NCBI GenBank assembly: GCA_963698435.1
Contig: CAVOQV010000012.1
Coordinates: 368,820 to 432,819, forward strand
Origin: Sva-07 sp963698435
GTDB taxonomy: Bacteria > Actinomycetota > Acidimicrobiia > Acidimicrobiales > Ilumatobacteraceae
Direction of reading: 5' to 3'
DNA length: 64,000 nucleotides
Shown piece by piece: positions 1-8,821 of this stretch (the stretch's first letter is position 1; each line of letters starts with the position of its first letter). Made by a program: the position numbers and the translations under genes. The notes beneath the pieces are model-generated. The model saw nothing but the letters and a program-made list of their open reading frames with translations, made no database searches and was not told the DNA's origin.

Positions 1-204
1 CTCGGGGTCGGCTTCTGCCTCGGACAGCAGCTCGTCGAATGAGGCAGGTGGCCGCTCGACCTGTTCGGTGACGAGGTCGTTGAATGCCCGTCGTTGGTCG
101 AGACGATCGAGCTGCCAGAACGCGAGCCAGATCATCAACGCGATCGACCCGAACACGAGCAGATGGAACGCGATCCACTTCGGACGCAGGAGAAACCCGT
201 ACAT
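1..204 (-). CDS. SURF1 family protein, N-terminal part (runs off window edge)
   Basis: A minus-strand ATG at 204 opens a frame that stays open to the window edge, giving 68 residues. It starts MYGFLLRPKWIAFHLLVFGS, crosses the membrane once (about residues 10-30), and continues with FWQLDRLDQRR. A first transmembrane helix followed by W-Q-L-x-R-L-x-x-R is the typical start of SURF1 proteins, which help assemble cytochrome c oxidase in the membrane. The C-terminal part, including the second membrane helix, lies outside the window. It is divergent from the kinase-like gene at 250, with 45 bases between the two starts, so the promoters must overlap. The family call rests on the N-terminus only. 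Confidence 0.75.
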   Translation of the reverse strand, partial: MYGFLLRPKWIAFHLLVFGSIALMIWLAFWQLDRLDQRRAFNDLVTEQVERPPASFDELLSEAEADPE

Positions 205-249
205 CTCGGGCACGACGGTACCGGTCGCCGAGCACTACCGTGCCGCGCC

Positions 250-1293
250 ATGCGCGCAGAAGAGGTCACCTCCGAATGGCTCTCGTCGGTGCTCGGTGGA
301 GAAGTCGGCCCGATCACCCGGCAGCGCATCGGTGATGGGCACATCGGAGTCAACGTGCGGGTCGCCATGCCCGACGCCGAGGCGGCACTGCCCCGCTCGG
401 TCGTGGTGAAGCTGCCCGCCACCGACGAGGCGAGCCTGACCACGGCGGCGATGCTCCGGCACTACGAACGCGAGACCCGCTTCTACACCGAGCTCGCCTC
501 CACGGTCGACATGCGGGTGCCGGCGTGCCTGTACGGCGAGTGGACCCCGGCGACCAATGCGTTCGTGCTGGTGCTCGAGGACATGGCGCCCGCCACGCAG
601 GGGGACCAGCTCACCGGGTGCAGTTTCGAACAGGCCCGGGACGCCGTGCGCGAGCTCGCCAGACTGCACGGCCCGCGCTGGGACGACCCCACGCTCTACG
701 ACGTCGAGTGGATCGAGCGCGACAAGGGTGACGCCGGCGACGAGGCGGGCGCGGGTCTGGCGATGATGTGGCAGATGTTCTTCCCCGGCTTTGCGGGCAC
801 GTACCGCTCGCACCTGAGCGCGGACGAGTTCGAGCTGGCCGAGCGATTCGGGGGAGTGATCTCGGCCTGGCGGGGCGGTCGAACCGGTCCCAAGGCGATC
901 ACCCACGGCGACTACCGCCTCGACAACATGCTGTTCGCCACGCCTGAGGGCGGCCCGCCCGTGACGGTCGTCGACTGGCAGACCCCCGCGCACGGCAGCC
1001 CGATCACCGACCTGTCGTACTTCATCGGCGCAGGGCTCCTTCCGCCCGAGCGGCGCGCTCACGAGCGTGAGCTCGTCGCGTTGTACCTCGAGGCGCTCGG
1101 TGCGTACGGCGTCTCCCTCGATGAGTCGTGGGTGTGGCAGCAGTACCGACGCGATGCGTTTGCCGGGTTGACCGTGGCGGCGATGGCGTCACAGATCGTC
1201 ACGCTCAACGACCGCAGCGAGGCCATGTTCGGAGCGATGGCCCAACGCCACCTTCGCCAGGCCCTCGACCTCGACTCGTTCAGCCTGATCTAG
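250..1293 (+). CDS. Phosphotransferase (APH/choline-kinase fold) family protein
   Basis: This 347-residue cytosolic protein has the protein-kinase-like fold of aminoglycoside phosphotransferase relatives. The catalytic loop reads THGDYRLDNML (H219, D221, N226) and the metal-binding Asp is D242 in VVDWQTP. The N-lobe lysine probably lies in SVVVKLPA and the hinge in VLVLEDM. The frame is open further upstream, but MRAEEVTSEW at 250 is where recognisable protein begins; the extra 52 residues would run into the divergent SURF1 start. Actinobacterial relatives are often next to acyl-CoA dehydrogenases and act on unknown small molecules, so the substrate cannot be named. Antibiotic resistance should not be assumed. 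Confidence 0.8.
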   Translation: MRAEEVTSEWLSSVLGGEVGPITRQRIGDGHIGVNVRVAMPDAEAALPRSVVVKLPATDEASLTTAAMLRHYERETRFYTELASTVDMRVPACLYGEWTPATNAFVLVLEDMAPATQGDQLTGCSFEQARDAVRELARLHGPRWDDPTLYDVEWIERDKGDAGDEAGAGLAMMWQMFFPGFAGTYRSHLSADEFELAERFGGVISAWRGGRTGPKAITHGDYRLDNMLFATPEGGPPVTVVDWQTPAHGSPITDLSYFIGAGLLPPERRAHERELVALYLEALGAYGVSLDESWVWQQYRRDAFAGLTVAAMASQIVTLNDRSEAMFGAMAQRHLRQALDLDSFSLI

Positions 1294-1442
1294 CGGAGTG
1301 ACGGGCACCAGGAGCTCGTCCTGGCGTTGTGTGAGCAACGACGCACCGGACGCGTTGTCACTCACACGAATTCGGCGGGACTCTCGATCAAGCGGCAAAC
1401 GACCAAGAGCGCGGACCGTCCGCGCCGGCGTAACCTGCGCGG

Positions 1443-3344
1443 ATGGCAAAGCTGCCGGCAGGAACTTGGCCGTCGCCGATCACCGCTCGGTCGTTGGTGG
1501 CAGGGTCGGTGGGAATCAGCGAGGTGATCCCGGACGGCGATGACGTCTGGTGGGCCGAGTCACGCCCCGACAACGGCGGACGCACCACGCTCGTACGTTG
1601 GCGTGATGGAGCGGCGCAGGACGTGACCCCGCCCGAGACGAACGTCCGCACGAGCGTGCACGAGTACGGCGGCGCCGCCTGGTGGGCTGCTGGCGGTGTT
1701 GCGTACTACGCCGAGTTCGGCGATCAGCGTCTGCGTCGCATGGAGCCAGGAGGTGAGCCGGTGCTGCTGACCGTGGAACCGGACGTGCCTCGAGGGCTGA
1801 GGTACGCCGACGGTCGGCCGACGCCGGACGGCGAGTGGTACATCTGCGTGCAGGAACGGCACGGTGTCGCCGAGCCCGTCAACGAGATCGTGGCGGTGGC
1901 CACCGACGGCTCGCTGCGGTCCCAGGTGGTCGCCACAGGCGCCGACTTCTACGCGGCGCCGCGCGTGTCCCCCGACGGACGCTCGATCGTGTGGATCCAG
2001 TGGATGCACCCGAACATGCCGTGGGACGCGACCGAACTGTGGATCGCTGACCTCGAGGGTGCGTCGGTGAGCAACGCTCGCAAGCTCGTCGGGAGCGGCG
2101 ACGAGGCGCTGCAGGAGCCACTCTGGTGGAGCGACGGCACGCTCGCGATCGTGACCGATCGCGACGAATGGTGGAATTTGTACCGGGTCGATCCGACGAC
2201 CGGAGAACTTTCGCCGGAGGTCGTTGGGCCGTTCGAGATCGTCGGACCGCACTGGGTGTTCGGAGGCGCTGGTCATGCCGAGGGCGCGCACGTTCGCGGC
2301 GACCGCAACGGTGACCGGCTCGTCTTCGACGTCGGCCCGGATGTGGAGCTGCCGTACACGACGATCGGCTCCCTGAGGCGGGTGGACGGTTCGTTCACAT
2401 TCGTCGGCAGCTCGTACACCGCCAGCAACGAAGTGGTCCGCGTCCGTGGCGACTCCATCGAGATTCTGCGCCCCGGGCACGACCTCGGCTTCGATCACGG
2501 GTTTCTCCCGGAGCCCGAGGTGATCACGTTCCCGACGAGTGGCGGTGACGTCGCTCACGGCGTGTACTACGCGCCGGCACACCCTGACGTCGAGCTCGCC
2601 AGCGGTGAGCGGCCACCGTTGATGGTCTTCGTCCACGGTGGGCCGACCGGGTCGGCGCAGCGACGTCTGGTGCCCGGTCGAGGTCATCGGTTCTGGACCA
2701 GCCGCGGGGTCGCAGTGGTCGACGTCGACTACCGGGGCAGCACCCGATACGGACGCACGTATCGCCGCAAGCTGCTCGGCAACTGGTGTGTGCTCGACGT
2801 CGACGACGCCGTGGCGGCGGCGCACTTCCTCGCGGACCGCGGAGACGTGGACAGGGAACGGCTCGTGATCGAAGGGGGAAGCTCGGGTGGCACGCTCGTG
2901 CTGCTGGCGATCGCGAACCACGACGTCTTCGCCGCCGGCACGAACCTGTTCGGCGTCACTGACATGTCGGCGCTGATCACCGACGACCACAAGTTCGAGT
3001 CGCAGTACGCGTTCGGACTGATCGGGCCGTGGCCGGAGGCAGCGGCCGAGTACGCCCGTCGCTCGCCGATCAACTTCCCGGAACGCCTGTCGGCTCCCAT
3101 GCTCGTGCTGCAGGGAAGCGACGACACGGTGGTGCCACCGGCGCACTCTGAGCGGATCGTGGAGGCATTGCGCTCCAACGGGCTGCCGGTCGCCTATCAG
3201 ACGTTCGACGGCGAGGGCCACGGCTTCCGGTCGGCGGACTCGATCGTGCGATGGTTCGAGTCCGATCTGTACTTCCACGGTCGCGTGCTCGGCTTCGAGC
3301 CTGCCGACGAGTTGGCACCCTTCGAGATCGAGAACCTCGGCTGA
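1443..3344 (+). CDS. S9 family prolyl oligopeptidase / acylaminoacyl-peptidase
   Basis: This is a 633-residue serine peptidase. The first two-thirds is a beta-propeller-like region with repeated WIADLEG/WWSDGTL-type blades. The last third is an alpha/beta hydrolase domain. The nucleophile is S480 in EGGSSGGT, the acid is in QGSDDTV (D560/D561), and the histidine is H593 in GEGHGF. HGGPTGSAQ just before the catalytic domain provides the oxyanion region. There is no signal peptide, so it is probably cytosolic and trims short peptides or N-acylated peptides. It starts at an ATG and reads with DUF4262 downstream (40 bases apart). The closest family pattern is the dipeptidyl aminopeptidase/acylaminoacyl-peptidase subgroup. 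Confidence 0.9.
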   Translation: MAKLPAGTWPSPITARSLVAGSVGISEVIPDGDDVWWAESRPDNGGRTTLVRWRDGAAQDVTPPETNVRTSVHEYGGAAWWAAGGVAYYAEFGDQRLRRMEPGGEPVLLTVEPDVPRGLRYADGRPTPDGEWYICVQERHGVAEPVNEIVAVATDGSLRSQVVATGADFYAAPRVSPDGRSIVWIQWMHPNMPWDATELWIADLEGASVSNARKLVGSGDEALQEPLWWSDGTLAIVTDRDEWWNLYRVDPTTGELSPEVVGPFEIVGPHWVFGGAGHAEGAHVRGDRNGDRLVFDVGPDVELPYTTIGSLRRVDGSFTFVGSSYTASNEVVRVRGDSIEILRPGHDLGFDHGFLPEPEVITFPTSGGDVAHGVYYAPAHPDVELASGERPPLMVFVHGGPTGSAQRRLVPGRGHRFWTSRGVAVVDVDYRGSTRYGRTYRRKLLGNWCVLDVDDAVAAAHFLADRGDVDRERLVIEGGSSGGTLVLLAIANHDVFAAGTNLFGVTDMSALITDDHKFESQYAFGLIGPWPEAAAEYARRSPINFPERLSAPMLVLQGSDDTVVPPAHSERIVEALRSNGLPVAYQTFDGEGHGFRSADSIVRWFESDLYFHGRVLGFEPADELAPFEIENLG

Positions 3345-3383
3345 CACGTGGGCCGGTTGGGCGGCGCCTGCCACACTGATCGA

Positions 3384-3866
3384 ATGGAACTGCCGGACTT
3401 CCACATCCCGCACGCCGAGAAGATCGAGTGGATGATCGAGACGAACGGTTGGGCGCTCGAGCCGGTCGCTCCCGACGCCGAGACCGAACCGCCCACGCCC
3501 GGCTACGCCTACTCGATCGGGCTCCCGGAGGCGGTCGGGTTCCCTGAGGTCGTCGTCTTCGGCCTCACCCCGGTTGCCGCCAACGGGCTGCTCACTCTCG
3601 TGGCTGATGCATGCCGTGGTGGGACCGAGATCCCGATCGGAGTCGAGATCATCGGACTGCTCGACAACGAGCTGCGATGCCTGTTCGCGCCGGTCGACCT
3701 CGGGCCGTGGGGGCCGTACTTCTCGACGGCGACCGCCTGGTACCGGGGCGAGCCGTTCGAGATGGTGCAGCTGATGTATCCGGACCGCAACGGGTTCATG
3801 CCGTACGAGACCGGCTACGAGCAGCGCATGGCGCTCGCGCAGCCGGTCATCGGGACGGTCGCCTGA
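3384..3866 (+). CDS. DUF4262 domain-containing protein
   Basis: A 160-residue cytosolic protein of unknown function that matches DUF4262 in length and layout. It has an N-terminal HAEKIEWMIETNGWALEPV segment, then GYAYSIGLPEAVGFPEVVVF, and a C-terminal part with PWGPYFSTATAWYRGEPFEM. The ATG at 3384 was chosen because the 12 upstream in-frame residues are not protein-like. It follows the S9 peptidase on the same strand, 39 bases after that stop, so it may be co-transcribed. Two tandem hairpin repeats start 16 bases after its stop codon. Confidence 0.75.
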   Translation: MELPDFHIPHAEKIEWMIETNGWALEPVAPDAETEPPTPGYAYSIGLPEAVGFPEVVVFGLTPVAANGLLTLVADACRGGTEIPIGVEIIGLLDNELRCLFAPVDLGPWGPYFSTATAWYRGEPFEMVQLMYPDRNGFMPYETGYEQRMALAQPVIGTVA

Positions 3867-3882
3867 CGCGACCATCACCGGA

Positions 3883-3994
3883 GCGATGAGCGAACCGTCC
3901 GGATGTGGTGGTCTGGCTCATCGCTGAGGGGTGGTTCGAGTTTGCGATGAGCGAACCGTCCGGATGTGGTGGTCTGGCTCATCGCTGAGGGGTG
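3883..3994. repeat. Two tandem 51-bp hairpin repeats upstream of metX
   Basis: Copies at 3883-3933 and 3944-3994 are identical over 51 bases and separated by 10 bases, giving a 61-base period. In each copy the ends GCGATGAGC and GCTCATCGC are perfectly complementary, so each unit can fold into a 9-bp stem with a long loop. The block lies between the DUF4262 stop (3866) and the metX start (4109). It may be a duplicated terminator/attenuator of the upstream gene, a protein-binding site, or an intergenic repeat element. There is no T-run after either stem, which argues against a classical intrinsic terminator. Confidence 0.8.
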
Positions 3995-4108
3995 ATGTGG
4001 AGGTGTGGGGCGGCATCGACGGCGGATACCTTCGGGGAGCCGGCCGATCAGCGTTGCTACCATGCGCCGAGCGGCTACGACGTGGATCGCGTCGACCCCT
4101 CTGATCCG

Positions 4109-5302
4109 ATGACGACTTCCCAGCCCCTCCCGGTGACCGGCGCCTGGTTGCCCGGTGACGAGCCGGGGCACCGGAAGTTCTTCACGTTCGCCCGTGACCG
4201 GCGGTTCGCGCTCGACAGTGGCGTCGCTCTGTCGGATGTCGTCGTCGCCTACGAGACCTGGGGGAGGCTCGATGCCGACAGCTCGAACGCCATCCTGCTC
4301 TGTCACGCCTGGACCGGCGACAGCCACGCTGCTGGACCGTCCGGACGCGGCCATCCCGCTCCGGGTTGGTGGGACGACACAGTCGGGCCGGGCAAGCCGA
4401 TCGACACCGACAAGTACTTCGTCGTGTGCGCCAACGTGCTGGGTGGTTGCCAGGGCTCGACCGGACCAGCCTCCCCGCACCCCGTCGATGGATTGCCCTA
4501 TGGCTCGCGCTTCCCGGTGGTCACGATCCGCGACATGGTCCGCGCCCAGGCGCAGTTGGGGCAGTTTCTGGGCGTCGCCCGATGGCTCTCGGTGATCGGG
4601 GGCTCGATGGGAGGCATGCAAGCGCTGGAGTGGGCGGTCATGTATCCGCGTCGCGTGGGCTCGCTGGTCGCGGTTGCCACCTGCATGCAGGCGACGGCGC
4701 AACAGATCGCGTGGGGAGCGATCGGCCGACGAGCGATCCGCCTCGACCCCAAGTGGCGTGGCGGTGACTACTACGACGCCGATCCTGGCGATGGTCCGAC
4801 CGAGGGTCTGGAAATCGCCCGAATGGTCGCACAGGTGACGTTCCGAAGCGACAACGTGTTCACCGATCGCTTCGGGCGGGAACTCGCGGACAAGGCGGCA
4901 GTCGGCGACACCCTCGGTATGTGGCAGCGATTCGAGGTCGAGCGTTACCTGGAGTACCACGGGGTCAAGTTGGCGCGTCGCTTCGACACGAACAGCTACC
5001 TTGCGATCGGCAAGGCGATGGATCTGCACGATGTCGCTCGGGGGAGAGGGTCGCTCGAACGGGCGATGCTGCGGGTGGTGGCCCCCACAATGGCCGTCGG
5101 GATCTGGAGTGACATGCTCTATCCCGCCTATCAACAGCACCAGATTCACGAGGCCGTCGCCGCCAACGGCGTTCCGAGCGAGTACGTCGAGATCGATTCG
5201 CCGCATGGCCACGATGCGTTTCTGATCAACAGCGACCAGCTGGCCGAGCCGCTCGAGCGGTTCCTCGGCAACGCTGGGAAGTCGATTTCGTCGACCTCCT
5301 GA
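4109..5302 (+). CDS. metX: Homoserine O-acetyltransferase
   Basis: This enzyme acetylates L-homoserine with acetyl-CoA in the cytosol, the activation step of methionine synthesis. The 397-residue alpha/beta hydrolase fold protein has the nucleophile S166 in GGSMGGMQALEW, the acid D335 in IWSDMLYP and the histidine in SPHGHDAF (H368). The family sequence AILLCHAWTGDSH and the DTDKYFVVCANVLGGCQGSTGP block (split over about residues 91-112) are also present. MTTSQPLPV at 4109 was chosen; the frame is open upstream but that part overlaps the tandem hairpins. The next gene starts 2 bases after the stop, so the two are probably co-transcribed. A succinyltransferase specificity cannot be excluded from sequence alone. 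Confidence 0.92.
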   Translation: MTTSQPLPVTGAWLPGDEPGHRKFFTFARDRRFALDSGVALSDVVVAYETWGRLDADSSNAILLCHAWTGDSHAAGPSGRGHPAPGWWDDTVGPGKPIDTDKYFVVCANVLGGCQGSTGPASPHPVDGLPYGSRFPVVTIRDMVRAQAQLGQFLGVARWLSVIGGSMGGMQALEWAVMYPRRVGSLVAVATCMQATAQQIAWGAIGRRAIRLDPKWRGGDYYDADPGDGPTEGLEIARMVAQVTFRSDNVFTDRFGRELADKAAVGDTLGMWQRFEVERYLEYHGVKLARRFDTNSYLAIGKAMDLHDVARGRGSLERAMLRVVAPTMAVGIWSDMLYPAYQQHQIHEAVAANGVPSEYVEIDSPHGHDAFLINSDQLAEPLERFLGNAGKSISSTS

Positions 5303-5304
5303 CC

Positions 5305-6084
5305 GTGCCGGAGGGACTCGAAGCCGAGATCTGGCGGCGCGCCTGTGAGCCGCTCGTCGGTCGGACGATCGTGGACGCTGTCGTCGACGATCGGGTCGTC
5401 GAGGCAGGATTCGTCGACACGCTGATCGGTGCTCGATTCGAGGGAGCGCGCCGCCGCGGAAAGGTCGTGCTACTCGACACCGACCGCACCACGATCGGTC
5501 TGCACTTCGGGATGACCGGCCGACTGGTGGTCGACGGCGTCGCACCGATCGAACGGTTGGCGTACGCGTCGGGACGCGACGACCCCTCCTGGGACCGCCT
5601 CGCGGTGTTCGCCACCCCGGAAGGACGCTCCGGTGCGCCGGCGCTGCGGTTCAACGATCCTCGGCGCCTGGGGCATGTCTCGATCGACCCGGACCTCGGG
5701 GACCTGGGAATCGACTACTCAGAGGTGACCCCGCGTCGCCTGAGGTCGGCGCTGTCCGGGCGACGCGGGGCGCTGAAGTCCGCGTTGCTCGACCAGCACG
5801 TCGTGGCGGGCCTCGGCAACCTCTGCGTCGACGAGGTGCTCTGGTGGTCGGAACTCGATCCACGGCGTCCGGTCGGCTCGTTGACGCCGGAGGAGATGGA
5901 TCGACTCGCGGCGGTGATCCGGCGGCGACTGTCGGTGATGCTGGCGAGGGGAGGGAGCACGAGTGGTGTGTTGAGCCCTCCGGTTCGGGCGTCGTGTCCG
6001 CCGTGCGAGCGCGACGGCACCCCACTCGAACGTCAGACGATCGGTGGACGGACCACTGTCTGGTGTCCGACGCACCAGAGGTGA
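5305..6084 (+). CDS. Fpg/Nei family DNA glycosylase
   Basis: A base-excision repair glycosylase/AP lyase of 259 residues. After removal of the initiator Met, the catalytic Pro is P2 followed by E3 (MPEGLEAEIW). The conserved lysine is K53 in RRRGKVVLL. HFGMTGRL and the helix-two-turn-helix region with GLGNLCVDEVLW follow. The C-terminal zinc finger is C231-x2-C234 and C254-x2-H257, so the last ligand is His instead of the usual Cys. The GTG start at 5305 is fixed by the essential MP(E) N-terminus. It lies 2 bases after metX. It could be an Fpg or a Nei-type enzyme; PEG rather than PEL at the N-terminus favours a Nei-like actinobacterial branch. Confidence 0.88.
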   Translation: MPEGLEAEIWRRACEPLVGRTIVDAVVDDRVVEAGFVDTLIGARFEGARRRGKVVLLDTDRTTIGLHFGMTGRLVVDGVAPIERLAYASGRDDPSWDRLAVFATPEGRSGAPALRFNDPRRLGHVSIDPDLGDLGIDYSEVTPRRLRSALSGRRGALKSALLDQHVVAGLGNLCVDEVLWWSELDPRRPVGSLTPEEMDRLAAVIRRRLSVMLARGGSTSGVLSPPVRASCPPCERDGTPLERQTIGGRTTVWCPTHQR

Positions 6085-6126
6085 TCCGTGCTGCAGCCAG
6101 TGCGAGCTGGCACAATCGGAAACGCC

Positions 6127-6804
6127 GTGTCCGTCGTTGTCGCCCCTCTTCTCGTCGCCACCTCGCCCAGTGTTGTGCTCGTCGGTGCGGGCGATCCGGG
6201 GTCGAGCCGGCTGGTCTATGCCATGGTGATCGGGCTGGCGGTGATCGGCGTCGTGCTGACCTTCATCGGCGTCTGGATCGTGCGTCAGACCCGCACGGAT
6301 CTCGAGGTCTTGGCGCCGCTGGAGCGGATGGGGGACAGCGACTGGAAGAAGAAGGACCGGTCGACGCAGCGTCGCATGCTCGACGAGGTCCGTCCCGAGG
6401 GCGCCCGCCCCTTGGATCCGGTGGCCGGGCCTCCGGGGATCGATGAGGAATTCGAGCAGTCCGAGCACCCGGTCACCTCGTTCAGCGACCTCGGACCCGG
6501 CGTCTCCGACGAACACGTTGCTTCGATTTCCACCGACGACGAGGCCTCGACGATCGGCCCCGACGACGGCGGCGATTCGACTCCGACCGATGTCACGGCC
6601 ATGACGTTGGACGCGGTCGACCCGATCCCTCAGCGCACGGCCAACGAGCACGATGATGCCCGGGAGTCCGACGCGGGAGATCCCGAGGACGGCGACGTCG
6701 ATGATGAGGTCGCTCCGGCTGCCGACATGATCCTCGGTGATGCCGGTGATGCCGGTGATGCTGCCGCTCCCGACGACGAGGCAGTCTCCGATCCGCAACG
6801 GTGA
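6127..6804 (+). CDS. Single-pass membrane protein with long acidic tail
   Basis: I do not recognise a named family. The product is about 225 residues. A first hydrophobic stretch (VVVAPLLVATSPSVVLV) may be a cleaved or anchored segment. The main transmembrane helix is VYAMVIGLAVIGVVLTFIGVWIV (split near residue 45), followed by a basic patch and then a low-complexity tail rich in Asp, Glu, Ala and Pro ending GDAGDAGDAAAPDDEA. Such tails are usually disordered and cytoplasmic. The GTG at 6127 or an earlier GTG at 6088 could be the start. It follows the glycosylase on the same strand and converges on the acyl-CoA ligase. Confidence 0.6.
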   Translation: MSVVVAPLLVATSPSVVLVGAGDPGSSRLVYAMVIGLAVIGVVLTFIGVWIVRQTRTDLEVLAPLERMGDSDWKKKDRSTQRRMLDEVRPEGARPLDPVAGPPGIDEEFEQSEHPVTSFSDLGPGVSDEHVASISTDDEASTIGPDDGGDSTPTDVTAMTLDAVDPIPQRTANEHDDARESDAGDPEDGDVDDEVAPAADMILGDAGDAGDAAAPDDEAVSDPQR

Positions 6805-6846
6805 CCGCCTGTGCCGGCGAGCACCGAGGACGAGTCGCGCCGGCGA

Positions 6847-8481
6847 TCAGCCGACGTTGCGGTCGTGGCCTTTCCAGTAGGGCGCCCGGAGCTCCCGCTT
6901 GAGCACCTTCATCGCGCCGGACAGCGGGAGTGGGTCGGAGCGGAACGTGACCGCCTTGGGCACCTTGTAGCCCGCGATGTACTCGCGTGCGTGGTCGATG
7001 ATCTCGACATCGGTCGCCTCCTCGCCGTCGCGTAGCACGACGATGGCGTGGACCGCCTCACCCCAGTCGTCGCTGGGCACTCCGATCACGGCCACCTGGA
7101 GAACCGCGGGATGGCTGGCGATCGCGTTCTCGACTTCGGCGGAGTACACGTTCTCGCCGCCGGTCACGATCATGTCCTTCACGCGGTCGACGAGGTACAG
7201 GTAGCCGTCGTCATCGAGGTAGCCGGCATCGCCGGAGTGGTACCAACCGCCCGCGAAGGCGTCCGCGGTGGCCTCGGGCTTGTTCCAGTACCCGATCATG
7301 AAGTTGGCGCCGCGGGCGCACACCTCGCCGGGAACGCCGGAGGGGAGTTCGGTGCCGTCCACGTCGCGGATCGACAACTCGACGCCGGGAACCGCCGACC
7401 CCGCCGATCGCAGCAGTGTTCCGCCTGTGCGGTGGTCATCGGGTCGCAGGACCGTCAAGACCGGTGAGGCCTCGGTCATCCCGTACACCTGCCAGAGGTT
7501 CAACTCGGGGTAGAGCTGAGTCAGCTTCTCGAGCAGTGCCTGCGGCATCGGCGAGGCGCCATATCCGATGTCGGTGAGCGGTGCGAGCGCGTCCGGGGAG
7601 AATTCGGGATGTGACAGGGTCATCCCAATCATCGTCGGCACCATCACGGTGAACGTCGGTTGGTGCTCGCGGATCGCTCGCATCACCGCGATCGGTTCGA
7701 ACATCGGGACGGTCGCGATGTGGCCGCCAGCGGTCGGCAATGACGTCATGGTGAGCGTCGACGCCGCATGGAACATCGGAGTCTGGAGCAGGAACGACGA
7801 GTCGCGGCGGTACGGCAGTGTCATCAGGCAGTGGTAGGCGTTCATGATCTGGCCGCGCTGGTTCGACAACACGCCCTTGGGGAGGCCGGTCGTTCCGCCG
7901 GTGTACATCAGGACGACGGGATCGGACTCGTCGCCCTCGTCGGGGATCACGGGCGACACGGAAGTGAGCAGGTCGGAGTAGCGCATCGTGTGTGGCCCAT
8001 CGCCCTTACCGACGAGGATCACGTGCTGGAGCCCGGACTCGTCCTTGACCTGATCGATGATCGGCGCGAAGTGCTCATCGACGAAACAGACGGTGCTGCC
8101 CGAGTCCTGGAGCACGTAGGCGAGTTCCTTCGGCGCGAACCGGAGGTTGAGGGGGTTGACGACGCCGCCGCCGAGTAGCGCGGCGTGGAACAGCACGAGG
8201 TACTCGGGCGAGTTCGCCATCATGAGCGCGAACCGGTCGCCCCGCCCGACCCCGAGATGTCGGAGCCCGCCGATCGCTCGCGCCACCTCGTCGAGGTGCT
8301 CCTGGTAGGTGTGTGTCACCCCGGTCGCGGTGTCCGTCGTGCATGGTCGGTCGGCGTGGTGTTGCGCGGCCGGCAACAGGAGTCGGTGGAAGATCAGCTC
8401 CTTGGTGACGCTCGATGCGTCGACACGGTGTCGGTCGGTGATCGGTCCGGCTGGTGGGATCGGCACGTTGTGTTCGGCCAT
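6847..8481 (-). CDS. AMP-dependent fatty-acid/acyl-CoA synthetase
   Basis: This 544-residue ANL-superfamily ligase activates a carboxylic acid as acyl-AMP and transfers it to CoA. The P-loop-like motif is VLMYTGGTTGLPKGV, the A5 motif YGMTEASPV, and the A7-A8 region WYHSGDAGYLDDDGYLYLVD followed by RVKDMIVTGGENVYSAEVE. The C-terminal catalytic lysine is in LSGAMKVLKREL. Cytosolic; likely in fatty or aromatic acid catabolism. The ATG at 8481 (MAEHNVPIPP) is preferred over one 10 codons upstream because it begins the conserved region. It converges on the membrane protein gene and stands alone on its strand. The acyl chain specificity cannot be read from the sequence. Confidence 0.9.
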   Translation of the reverse strand: MAEHNVPIPPAGPITDRHRVDASSVTKELIFHRLLLPAAQHHADRPCTTDTATGVTHTYQEHLDEVARAIGGLRHLGVGRGDRFALMMANSPEYLVLFHAALLGGGVVNPLNLRFAPKELAYVLQDSGSTVCFVDEHFAPIIDQVKDESGLQHVILVGKGDGPHTMRYSDLLTSVSPVIPDEGDESDPVVLMYTGGTTGLPKGVLSNQRGQIMNAYHCLMTLPYRRDSSFLLQTPMFHAASTLTMTSLPTAGGHIATVPMFEPIAVMRAIREHQPTFTVMVPTMIGMTLSHPEFSPDALAPLTDIGYGASPMPQALLEKLTQLYPELNLWQVYGMTEASPVLTVLRPDDHRTGGTLLRSAGSAVPGVELSIRDVDGTELPSGVPGEVCARGANFMIGYWNKPEATADAFAGGWYHSGDAGYLDDDGYLYLVDRVKDMIVTGGENVYSAEVENAIASHPAVLQVAVIGVPSDDWGEAVHAIVVLRDGEEATDVEIIDHAREYIAGYKVPKAVTFRSDPLPLSGAMKVLKRELRAPYWKGHDRNVG

Positions 8482-8677
8482 GTCGGCTCCATCTGTCGCT
8501 GGGGTCCGCATGATGCCACATCGGTGGAGACGGCTGGTCGCCCCGACCGACCGGGTGTCGCCCGACCAGCCGCCGACGGTACGAGCCGGATCGCGGATTC
8601 GATCGAGGCGAAGGTTGTTCGATATCGCGGCGGGGGCGCTATCATGCTGATTCCCATACGCCGCTCACAGCGGTCTC

Positions 8678-8753
8678 GCGGACGTGGCTCAGTTGGTAGA
8701 GCGCAACCTTGCCAAGGTTGAGGTCGCCGGTTCGATCCCGGTCGTCCGCTCCA
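8678..8753 (+). tRNA. tRNA-Gly (anticodon GCC)
   Basis: The acceptor strands GCGGACG (8678-8684) and CGTCCGC (8743-8749) pair fully. The anticodon stem CAACC/GGTTG encloses the loop TTGCCAA, giving anticodon GCC. The T arm contains GGTTCGATCCC. CCA is encoded at 8751-8753. It marks the left boundary of the accessory region: the next recognisable sequence is an integrase-like remnant. Confidence 0.97.
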
Positions 8754-8777
8754 AAACCCCTGTTTACCAGGGGTTTT
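8753..8777 (+). terminator. Terminator-like hairpin directly after tRNA-Gly
   Basis: AAAACCCCTG (8753-8762) and CAGGGGTTTT (8768-8777) are exact complements with a 5-base loop, and the stem ends in a T-run on the + strand. This is the classical form of an intrinsic terminator for the tRNA. The palindrome also makes it a candidate integrase recognition or attachment region, because an integrase-like fragment follows 45 bases later. Confidence 0.75.
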
Positions 8778-8821
8778 AGATGTCATTGGGCGTCCCCCCG
8801 AGCCGGGGTGACCCTCACCCA

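Noticed and set aside
250..1293. Aminoglycoside resistance gene
   Set aside because: Only the general phosphotransferase fold is seen; actinobacterial chromosomes carry many such kinases not linked to resistance.
1560..3878. A 772-codon open frame on the minus strand opposite the S9 peptidase
   Set aside because: It is Arg/His/Asp-rich without domains and lies antisense to a clear peptidase; such frames are common at this GC content.
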